Shown here piece after piece: positions 9,013 to 15,016 of a DNA stretch of 41,628 nucleotides. Origin of the DNA: Bacillota bacterium (GTDB lineage Bacteria; Bacillota; Clostridia; Clostridiales; Clostridiaceae); assembly GCA_023399035.1 (NCBI GenBank), contig JAEWQX010000142.1, forward strand, positions 1-41,628, written 5' to 3'. Each line of letters starts with the position of its first letter. Position 1 is the stretch's first letter. The notes beneath the pieces were generated by a model, which was not told where the DNA came from, ran no database searches, and was given only the letters and a program-made list of their open reading frames with translations. The translations under genes and the position numbers were made by a program.

Positions 9013-9049
9013 AATAGTATTTAGTAATAATTATTAATTAAATACTATT
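9013..9049. promoter_or_regulatory. Inverted repeat in the nox upstream region
   Basis: AATAGTATTTA (9013-9023) and TAAATACTATT (9039-9049) form a perfect 11-bp inverted repeat with a 15-bp spacer, about 110-145 bp before the nox ATG. The gap is AT-rich and has no other gene. It may be an operator; it does not match the Rex consensus TTGTTAAnnnnTTAACAA. Confidence 0.35.
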
Positions 9050-9069
9050 ATTTAATTAAATTGTGTAAA

Positions 9070-9116
9070 AAATAATCCAATAAATCTATAATATAACATA
9101 ATAGATTTATTGGATT
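9070..9116 (-). terminator. Intrinsic terminator of the cell-wall-binding protein gene
   Basis: A perfect 16-bp stem (9074-9089 with 9101-9116) with an 11-nt loop begins 5 bp after the stop codon. On the minus strand it runs into ATTATTTTTTAC. Confidence 0.85.
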
Positions 9117-9121
9117 CATAT

Positions 9122-9679
9122 TTATACCATTGCTCCAGATGAATTTAAATAATAATTTCCTACCCAAGTGTCCTTAGCCATCTGACCATTTGGATATAGA
9201 TAGTACCAATTTCCTTTATAATTAATCCAGCCAGTTTGCATTATACCATTTCCATCCATATAGTACCAATACCCATTTACCAGTTTCCATCCAATTCCAG
9301 GGGCATTGTTTTCAAGGAATATCCAGCTTCCATCGCTTGTTCTTCCCCACTTTGCACTGCTTCCAGGTATTGCAGTTATACTTACTATATTATTAGCACT
9401 TATAGGTCCAACCTGATCATACTGATATGTCTCAATTGGCTCATAATCATCTTCCTCATCATCATCAATACTTGGTGCTTTTGGTGCAGAAAATGTGTTT
9501 TTTCCTGAATTTATATATTGATTGCTTTTAGCTATATCGCTGGCATAAAATCCTGGTCTCCTATTTTCAATTTCTTCTTTGGTATATTCATTATTGCTGC
9601 TTTTGCTTGCAGCATTAACACATACTCCTTGTAACATTAATGCAGATACTAATAAAGTAAGAACTTTTAATTTTTTCAT
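9122..9679 (-). CDS. Secreted protein with choline-binding-type cell-wall repeats
   Basis: A 185-residue exported protein. Residues 1-23 form a Sec signal peptide (KKLKVL, then a hydrophobic core, VNAA cleavage region). A polar linker with an acidic run (SIDDDEEDDYEP) follows. The C-terminal third holds about three aromatic-glycine repeats: GWKLVNGYWYYMDGNGIMQTG, GWINYKGNWYYLYPNGQMA and a short final unit. These are the choline-binding/cell-wall-binding repeat family, which docks proteins on teichoic acids or related polymers. No enzymatic domain is visible, so it may be a structural or ligand-binding surface protein. I choose ATG 9679, 9 nt after GGAGG; the ATG at 9688 abuts the GGAGG. Its leader may be structured. 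Confidence 0.85.
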   Translation of the reverse strand: MKKLKVLTLLVSALMLQGVCVNAASKSSNNEYTKEEIENRRPGFYASDIAKSNQYINSGKNTFSAPKAPSIDDDEEDDYEPIETYQYDQVGPISANNIVSITAIPGSSAKWGRTSDGSWIFLENNAPGIGWKLVNGYWYYMDGNGIMQTGWINYKGNWYYLYPNGQMAKDTWVGNYYLNSSGAMV

Positions 9680-9727
9680 TATTATCATCCTCCACGTAAT
9701 CTTAGAAACATTAAAAAATATTTCTTC

Positions 9728-9823
9728 AACGATATACCCAGTAAAATTAAAACAAATCGTGTACTTTCCAAATACGGCTGCTGCCGTTTTCTTTTCTTAT
9801 GTATATCTTATTTAATTATCGTT
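9728..9823 (-). promoter_or_regulatory. Possible structured 5' leader of the cell-wall protein gene
   Basis: On the minus strand, AACGATA (complement of 9817-9823) can pair with TATCGTT (complement of 9728-9734). This closes a 96-nt domain that contains the GC-rich hairpin ACGGC-agca-GCCGT (9774-9787), unusual in this AT-rich DNA. The domain ends about 50 nt before the start codon. I could not match it to c-di-GMP, c-di-AMP or another known riboswitch core. Whether it is transcribed is unknown, since no clear promoter was identified. Confidence 0.3.
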
Positions 9824-9853
9824 ACAATAATTCTTACCTTAACTGCCCTTAAA

Positions 9854-10822
9854 CTATTTTTTAACTACAAATGTACTTTCATCAACCCATTCATATTCTG
9901 GCTTAATTCTTTTTATGTCCTTCGAAAGCTTATATAAAGCTTCATCCTTCATCTTGCACTCAAGCATCACATCAAAATCTCTGTCAATAATCTTTGCCTT
10001 TTCTATAAATTTCACAAAATCTTCTCCATTGATATAGTCAGCATGCTTCCTGTCATTTTCAAATTCTCTTGGAGATGAAAAATGTATCTTTGGAGGAATG
10101 TTTTCTTTATTCCATGTATTAAAAATTCTTTCAACAAGTTCTTGTACTTCTTCACCATTATTATTGCAGTTATGATGATGTACATCTAGTACCATTGGAA
10201 TATTTAAATTTTCACATAGATTCAATACTTCTTTTGCTGTATATGTCTTATCATCATTTTCAATAATGAGTCTTGATGTTATTTCTTCTGGATACTCATT
10301 AAAATTATCTATGAAACGCTTTATTCCTTCTTCCTTTCCTCCTGTTGCTCCACCCACATGAAGCACCATCTTTCCCTCCTTATAATTCATATCTTCAAAC
10401 CATTCTGTCTGACATATTAAATTCAGCTTTGTATTAGCTACAACTCTCGGGTTTGTACTGTTTAATACGTTGAATTCATCAGGATGTGTATCAACCCTCA
10501 TATGATTTTCATTTATTATACGTCCAATATATTCAAAATCTTTCTTAAATATTTCCCTATGTCCCCAGTATCCTACTTCTGGATGAGTTACAAGAGGAAT
10601 TAGAGCAGATGTTATCCTATAAAAATGTATGTTATTTTCTGCATTGTATTTAAGTATCCTTGCTAAATCATCTAAGTTTGACAAAGCTACAGTTTTTAGC
10701 TTATTAAGTCTTTCCTCTTTGGAACTTAATTTTGAATAATTTTTAAAAGTTACTGAACTTGAACTTGTAACTTTCTTTCCTAATTTCATTGATATTGCAA
10801 CATAACCAAGTCTTATCTTCAT
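9854..10822 (-). CDS. uvsE: UV damage endonuclease UvsE (UVDE)
   Basis: UVDE-family TIM-barrel metalloendonuclease that nicks DNA immediately 5' of UV photoproducts and starts an alternative excision repair path. The 322-residue length agrees with the Bacillus enzyme. Family segments are present: the N-terminal RLGYVAISM, HFYRITSALIPLVTHPE near 66-82, RVDTHPDEFNVLN near 109-121 and MVLHVGGATGGKEEG near 152-166. They continue with RLIIENDDKTYTAKEVL, PMVLDVHHHNCNN, KIHFSSPRE and a final MLECKMKDEAL. The His, Glu and Asp metal ligands of the family occur in these blocks. The ATG follows AGGAGA. The gene is monocistronic, with the copy 2 repeat upstream. In spore formers UvsE can add UV resistance beyond photoproduct lyase. 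Confidence 0.95.
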   Translation of the reverse strand: MKIRLGYVAISMKLGKKVTSSSSVTFKNYSKLSSKEERLNKLKTVALSNLDDLARILKYNAENNIHFYRITSALIPLVTHPEVGYWGHREIFKKDFEYIGRIINENHMRVDTHPDEFNVLNSTNPRVVANTKLNLICQTEWFEDMNYKEGKMVLHVGGATGGKEEGIKRFIDNFNEYPEEITSRLIIENDDKTYTAKEVLNLCENLNIPMVLDVHHHNCNNNGEEVQELVERIFNTWNKENIPPKIHFSSPREFENDRKHADYINGEDFVKFIEKAKIIDRDFDVMLECKMKDEALYKLSKDIKRIKPEYEWVDESTFVVKK

Positions 10823-10912
10823 AATCTTCTCCTAAAAAATAGAATCACTTTTAGTTATTTTTATCATATTCACTTTATTAAATACATAAAAAGTGACTGC
10901 AACGCATTTTCT

Positions 10913-11038
10913 GTTGAGAGCTGAAAATTGAAATTTCATAGCTTCCGTTGAAAGCCACATGTTTTTTTAATTTTGGTTTTATTTTTAGAAGTCTCCTTTA
11001 GAGATTTCACCCTTAACTATTACCTGATAACTCCTAAC
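10913..11038. repeat. MITE-like hairpin-rich repeat, copy 2
   Basis: A 126-bp segment in the 434-bp gap between uvsE and the 140-aa unknown gene. The left end GTTGAGAGCTGAAAATTGA closely matches the inward-read right end of copy 3. The right end, read inward, is GTTAGGAGTTATCAGGTAAT and resembles the left end of copy 1. Inside are short palindromes, including TGAAATTTCA and GAAGTCTCctttaGAGATTTC. The rest of the gap holds a terminator and AT-rich sequence without a recognisable gene. Confidence 0.55.
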
Positions 11039-11082
11039 ATCAGTCCTTCTTCTTTATTTCATTCTATAGTTTCCTGTTCAAT

Positions 11083-11110
11083 AAAAAGAGCTCTCTTATA
11101 AAAAGAGAGC
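11083..11110 (-). terminator. Intrinsic terminator of the 140-aa unknown gene
   Basis: GCTCTCTT (11090-11097) pairs with AAGAGAGC (11103-11110) around a 5-nt loop. On the minus strand it is followed by TCTTTTTATT. It lies about 150 bp after the stop at 11257, so an alternative is an attenuator in a long uvsE leader. Confidence 0.65.
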
Positions 11111-11256
11111 CTGAAATATATAAATAAAGATTTATGAACTATTAAAAGAACACGTTTTCAAACTTAATGAAAATGTAATTACATTATATATGATATTTTT
11201 CCTTATGTAAACATTTCCTTAAATAGTTTTATATATTTTTATATGTTAAAGACATA

Positions 11257-11679
11257 TTATTTTATTTCATTTAATATGTTATCTACATTGTTCTTTATTG
11301 TAAAGATTATATTTTCATCGATTCTTATCTTTGTTTCATTCTCATTTATCTTTATAGCATTTATTGTTAAATTATTTGATGATAATTCTCTATATCTACC
11401 TGCTGAAATATCTACATTAAACTTTTTATTATTTACTCCTGTCAGTTTTACCAGTGTTTCCTTTTCAGCATCTTCACTTATTTTTATATGAATTATATTA
11501 TCTTTCTTGCTTTTACATCCGCTGGCACTGCTATCAGGAACTTTAACTATCTGTGCCTTTCCAGTTACAGTCATCCATCCTCCACTCAAAGCTGATTTTA
11601 TAAGTATATCAAGGTCATTTTTTTCTGATATTTTTTTTAAGACATCTCCAAGTTCACTTATTGTAAATTCAAATTTCAT
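11257..11679 (-). CDS. Hypothetical protein, 140 aa
   Basis: I do not recognise a family. The protein is soluble, with no signal peptide or membrane segment. The first 50 residues include a helix (ISELGDVLKKISEKNDLDILIKSALSGGWMTV) and a short serine/cysteine-rich turn near 50-57. The remainder alternates hydrophobic and polar residues (IIHIKISEDA, VKLTGVNNKKFNVDIS, LTINAIKINENETKIRID), suggesting a small beta-rich domain. AGGAGATG precedes the ATG, and the codon use and composition resemble the neighbours, so this is a real gene. It stands alone, with a hairpin terminator downstream. Confidence 0.7.
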   Translation of the reverse strand: MKFEFTISELGDVLKKISEKNDLDILIKSALSGGWMTVTGKAQIVKVPDSSASGCKSKKDNIIHIKISEDAEKETLVKLTGVNNKKFNVDISAGRYRELSSNNLTINAIKINENETKIRIDENIIFTIKNNVDNILNEIK

Positions 11680-11790
11680 TTTTTCATCTCCTATTTGATT
11701 TTATTATTTCTCAATATTATTATAATACAATAATAACTATGTTCACAATTAAATATATCCATATAAATTTTCATTTCCCAATTTAGTATT

Positions 11791-11845
11791 ATGTTTCTTA
11801 TTATATTAATAAGAAACATGAGCAAATATTGATCTGCTCATGTTT
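11791..11845. terminator. Two overlapping, mutually exclusive hairpins
   Basis: Hairpin A is a 13-bp perfect stem (11791-11803 with 11807-11819) with a 3-nt loop. Hairpin B pairs 11814-11824 with 11835-11845 (11 bp, loop of 10). They share 11814-11819, so only one can form fully. They lie 50-105 bp downstream of the 44-aa gene on its strand and are probably its terminator region. U-tracts are weak. Confidence 0.45.
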
Positions 11846-11894
11846 TCATTCAAAATATTATGTTACATTAAATTAAAAATCAAAGACTGATATA

Positions 11895-12029
11895 TTATAT
11901 TTTAAAATCAGTTGGATCATATGGCTTTGCCTTTGGTTCACCAAACACTGCTTTAACACTTTCTGCCTGTGGATTGTGCTTTGAATGCTTCTTTCTGCTT
12001 CCATCATCAGCTTTCATTTTTTTGCCCAT
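11895..12029 (-). CDS. Small basic hydrophilic protein, 44 aa
   Basis: A short reading frame with an ideal GAGGTGAT 5 nt before its ATG. It starts MGKKMKADDGSRKKHSKHN and ends AKPYDPTDFKI. It is lysine-rich in the first half, has VKAVFGEPK in the middle, lacks cysteines and membrane segments, and looks largely unstructured. The strong ribosome binding site and biased codons argue that it is translated. It sits beside a second mini-gene of similar size and charge with the same type of ribosome binding site. Function unknown; I do not identify a family with certainty. Spore-associated or nucleic-acid-binding roles are only guesses from size and charge. Confidence 0.7.
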   Translation of the reverse strand: MGKKMKADDGSRKKHSKHNPQAESVKAVFGEPKAKPYDPTDFKI

Positions 12030-12221
12030 TAATATCACCTCAATACTAGACTGTACATTTTCACCGTGATTTATACTATTTTAATGTTAATTAATGACCC
12101 TTACTCTGAAATCCATAATAACAGCGTTATAAAAAAAGATACAATCAACCCTGAAATAATAGCTTGTTTTACATATATTACTAGAGTTCAATATATGTTT
12201 TTATATTAGTATGAAATCATA

Positions 12222-12268
12222 AAAACGCCCTGATTATATTGGTTTTTACTAAATATAATCAGGACGTT
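12222..12268 (-). terminator. Terminator after the 48-aa mini-gene
   Basis: A 12-bp stem CCTGATTATATT / AATATAATCAGG, extended outward by AAACG/CGTTT across a 1-nt mismatch, starts a few bases past the stop at 12273. The minus-strand product ends GGCGTTTTTATG, giving a U-tract. Confidence 0.8.
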
Positions 12269-12272
12269 TATT

Positions 12273-12419
12273 TTAAAAATGATCTTTTTCCTTATGTGGT
12301 GGCGCACCTATCTTTTTGCCATCTATAATTCCTAAATCAGAATTACCTTTAGGATTCATTTTTCTTCTCTCAGCATTAGATTTAGGTCTGTCTTTCATTC
12401 TATTCTTATTATTATCCAA
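12273..12419 (-). CDS. Small basic hydrophilic protein, 48 aa, TTG start
   Basis: The frame starts at TTG 12419 with GAGGTGAT 4 nt upstream; the ATG 1-3 nt after the Shine-Dalgarno leads to a stop after three codons, so it is not the start. The product begins MDNNKNRMKDRPKSNAERRK and ends GKKIGAPPHKEKDHF. It is highly charged, with no cysteine, signal or membrane segment. It is closed by a good terminator and lies 60 bp downstream of the membrane-anchored protein gene. Function unknown. With the neighbouring 44-aa gene it forms a pair of similar mini-genes, though the sequences align only weakly. Confidence 0.65.
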   Translation of the reverse strand: MDNNKNRMKDRPKSNAERRKMNPKGNSDLGIIDGKKIGAPPHKEKDHF

Positions 12420-12479
12420 TCATATCACCTCAAAAATATGATGCACCTTTATTTCTTTTTTTATACTAAATATATGCTT

Positions 12480-13559
12480 TTAATTATTCTTGCTATTTAC
12501 AGATGATTCATTCTTTGATTCAAGCTGTTTTTTAAAAATCTTGTCTCCTTTTCTGTATATAATACCTTCAGAATAGATTTGGATAAACTCACCTTCATAG
12601 CTGATTACTTTTCTTGTTGTAAGTTCTGTGACAGTTTTTCCTTCACTATCATTGACATATATCTTCCCTGAATAATCAATACATATATCTTCTTTCTTGA
12701 CTGCCTTTGAAAGAGTTAATATATTCCACTTTAATTTTTCTTCATTTAATATAGTGTAATATATCTTTGTAATTTTACCGTCTACTTCTTCACCAAAATA
12801 AACATAATCATTTATATCTGTTCCAAGTATTCTGGATTTAGCAACATTAGGTATCTCTATATTATCAGGTCTATTTAAAATAGTAACTGAATCTCCCATT
12901 TCCATTACACAATTAGCATTTGTAGTAGGAACTACAATATCACCAATATATTTATTTTCCCTTACAAGAGTCATTTGATTCATTACATTCAACGAATATA
13001 AATCGCTTCTTCCATTACTCTTTTTTATCTTAATATAAAATACATTTGTTGCAGTAGAGAATTCTACATTTTCAACCATGTCTTCATCATCTTTTACTGG
13101 AATCTTAATTTCATTATAATTAAAATCTACAATACTAGTAACAGTTGACTTTTTTGCATTATATGATATAGGTTCATAATAAATATTACCTTTTTCCTGT
13201 ATCTTTTGTATAACTATCATGCTGTTTCCATCTGTAAGCCATTTATAAAATACAATCTGGCCTTTATTTTCTGGCATAAATTTATTTTCTTTATTTTCCT
13301 TAGAATCTAAAACTTTCAATTCCCCATCTTCCATATATGCAACAAATCTTCCATCATGTGATACAGAAAGCTTATCTATTTTGTTTTTGATTTGAATTTC
13401 TTCTTTTTCCTGTTCAGGCTCTCCTTCTTTTTCTTCAACTTTTTCTGCCTTTATTTCATAATCAGTAGCAAGATATACATTTTCAAGATATAGAAATATA
13501 CCCTGCTGTATTATCAGTGCCACTAATGTCCAAACTACTATTCTCAATAAATTTTTCAT
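12480..13559 (-). CDS. Membrane-anchored protein with beta-propeller-like ectodomain
   Basis: A 359-residue protein, family not recognised. One N-terminal hydrophobic segment (about residues 5-24, LRIVVWTLVALIIQQGIFLYL) acts as an uncleaved anchor. It is followed by a charged stalk with many Glu and Lys (EKVEEKEGEPEQEKEE) and an extracellular part. That part has repeated strand-turn motifs such as IDKLSVSHDGRFVAYMEDGE, FYKWLTDGNSMIVIQ and IYYTILNEEKLKW, similar in style to WD40/TolB-like propeller blades. I use ATG 13559, with AAAGGA 8 nt upstream; a GTG frame ten codons longer has a poorer site. It is downstream of the phosphodiester-glycosidase gene, separated by a repeat, and may work with it at the cell surface. 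Confidence 0.7.
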   Translation of the reverse strand: MKNLLRIVVWTLVALIIQQGIFLYLENVYLATDYEIKAEKVEEKEGEPEQEKEEIQIKNKIDKLSVSHDGRFVAYMEDGELKVLDSKENKENKFMPENKGQIVFYKWLTDGNSMIVIQKIQEKGNIYYEPISYNAKKSTVTSIVDFNYNEIKIPVKDDEDMVENVEFSTATNVFYIKIKKSNGRSDLYSLNVMNQMTLVRENKYIGDIVVPTTNANCVMEMGDSVTILNRPDNIEIPNVAKSRILGTDINDYVYFGEEVDGKITKIYYTILNEEKLKWNILTLSKAVKKEDICIDYSGKIYVNDSEGKTVTELTTRKVISYEGEFIQIYSEGIIYRKGDKIFKKQLESKNESSVNSKNN

Positions 13560-13604
13560 TTGACTAATCCTTTCATAGTAATTTTTCACTTGAATACTCT
13601 TTAA

Positions 13605-13725
13605 GTTGAGAATTAAGTTTGAAATCTGAAAACTTTAGTTAATATTCCATATAAATATATTAATATATATTTTTTGGAAATCCCTATGGTATTTCAATCT
13701 AAACTGTCAACTTTCAGCTCTCAAC
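13605..13725. repeat. MITE-like hairpin-rich repeat, copy 3
   Basis: A 121-bp segment filling most of the gap between two minus-strand genes. The left end reads GTTGAGAATTAAGTTTGAAA; the right end, read inward from 13725, is GTTGAGAGCTGAAAGTTGAC, nearly the same as the left end of copy 2. A central palindrome GGAAATccctatggtATTTC resembles the GAAATCTCC-type hairpins of the other copies. It ends only 8 bp from the stop codon of the phosphodiester-glycosidase gene. Confidence 0.55.
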
Positions 13726-13733
13726 TGATTAAG

Positions 13734-14762
13734 CTATTCTACATAAAACGATGTAGCAACACTTCGTTCTCCATTCCATGCATTAGGCGAATTAATAACT
13801 TCACCTTTATAATACATTGTAGATGAATATCCTCCATCAAGTGCACCTGCATTAACTGCTCCTCTTTCCATCATTATCTCCTGAACATCATAAAGACTTG
13901 CACCTGGTGCTGTTATCTTTCTTCCATCAATTACAAGAAATATTACAGTACCATCTTCCTTCTGTCCCACAGCAGTTCTTGGATTAAGACCTTCAGACAT
14001 CTTATCTTTTACCTGTCTTACTCCATTTATTATAATGTTAGGCTTTCTAAAGCACATAGCTTCTTTTACATTCATTTTCTCAAGATCTCTCAATGAATGA
14101 TCTCCTACAATAAGCTTTCCTGATCTCGTAAATGCAACTACATTTTCTATCTTATCCTTATCTACATTTTCAGTTGGATAAATTACTTTCCCATCCGAAA
14201 TTACAAATCCGCCTGGTTTCGCTCCTGTTCCAGCATATATAGTTCCATCACTTGATTCATCAACAAAGGCTCCTCCATTGATCGCAGCTATTGCATCATG
14301 TTCTTCTGCCATTTCGCTTGTTTTCTGACCAAGCCTTCCAAGATATTTTGTCATTGCAACTTTAATGCTGCATGGATTCTTTATTTCTAGTATATATGCG
14401 TTATATCTGTCAGTATTTATTGTAAAATGTTCGATTTCAGTTCCACTTGTATATTTTACATTGATCTTATCAATATCCTGCTTTATTTCCGCATCTTTAG
14501 ATTTAACTTCTGCTGATGTTTCTTTTATACCAAGAAGATTATTGATTGTGTCCTGCGACATGTTATCTGTAATCCAATAAGCATGTCTTGTCGCAAGAAC
14601 AGTGTTTATTAGAGCCCTCCTGGTATTTTCATAAGGACCAAAAAACAATACAATCGGTGTTGTTATTCCTAAAAAAACAACTATATATACGATTGACATA
14701 AGAAAAACCAATGGTTTAAATATTCTTTTCTTTTCTTTGTGGCTCTTTTTCTTTCTCGTCAC
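13734..14762 (-). CDS. Phosphodiester glycosidase (NAGPA) domain protein, membrane-anchored
   Basis: A 342-residue protein with a lysine-rich cytosolic start (TRKKKSHKEKKR), one membrane segment near residues 17-42 and an outside domain of the phosphodiester glycosidase / NAGPA family (formerly DUF2233). Family marks are AINGGAFVDE near 158-167, PGGFVISDGKVIYP, NPRTAVGQKEDGTVIFLVIDGR near 261-282 and the C-terminal LDGGYSSTMYYKG. Relatives remove GlcNAc from phosphodiester-linked sugars or act on exopolysaccharide or teichoic polymers; the substrate here is unknown. It starts at GTG with GGAGGAATAGAG upstream, and TGGTATAAT lies about 70 bp before it. The 359-aa anchored protein follows. Confidence 0.88.
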   Translation of the reverse strand: MTRKKKSHKEKKRIFKPLVFLMSIVYIVVFLGITTPIVLFFGPYENTRRALINTVLATRHAYWITDNMSQDTINNLLGIKETSAEVKSKDAEIKQDIDKINVKYTSGTEIEHFTINTDRYNAYILEIKNPCSIKVAMTKYLGRLGQKTSEMAEEHDAIAAINGGAFVDESSDGTIYAGTGAKPGGFVISDGKVIYPTENVDKDKIENVVAFTRSGKLIVGDHSLRDLEKMNVKEAMCFRKPNIIINGVRQVKDKMSEGLNPRTAVGQKEDGTVIFLVIDGRKITAPGASLYDVQEIMMERGAVNAGALDGGYSSTMYYKGEVINSPNAWNGERSVATSFYVE

Positions 14763-14834
14763 CCTCTATTCCTCCAACACAAAAATAATAGTAGCTTGTC
14801 CTAATAATTAACTTAACATAAACTTCAATAAAAC

Positions 14835-14843
14835 ATTATACCA
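14835..14843 (-). promoter_or_regulatory. Extended -10 promoter element
   Basis: The minus strand reads TGGTATAAT (complement of 14835-14843), a consensus extended -10, 73 bp upstream of the phosphodiester-glycosidase start. No good -35 hexamer is present, as is common for extended -10 promoters. Confidence 0.5.
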
Positions 14844-14974
14844 TAATTAAAATATGTATGTAGTGGATTTTTATTATTTATGACTTGATTTTTTGAATTT
14901 ATTATTGAAATCATCATTATTTCCATTAAAAATTTCTATTCTAATTTTTTGATTAAGTTCATAATTCAATATAA

Positions 14975-15004
14975 TAAAAACTGCATCAAATGATACAGTT
15001 TTTA
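14975..15004 (-). terminator. Intrinsic terminator of the giant activase-like gene
   Basis: A 14-bp stem (14975-14988 with 14991-15004), with one G-U pair on the minus strand, lies 12 bp past the stop codon. The second arm ends CAGTTTTTATTATATTG. Two to six unpaired bases form the loop. Confidence 0.75.
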
Positions 15005-15016
15005 CTCATAAATAAT

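Noticed and set aside
9690..9850. c-di-GMP or c-di-AMP riboswitch before the cell-wall protein gene
   Set aside because: The conserved core sequences of those classes were not found in the leader; only an unassigned stem and hairpin remain.
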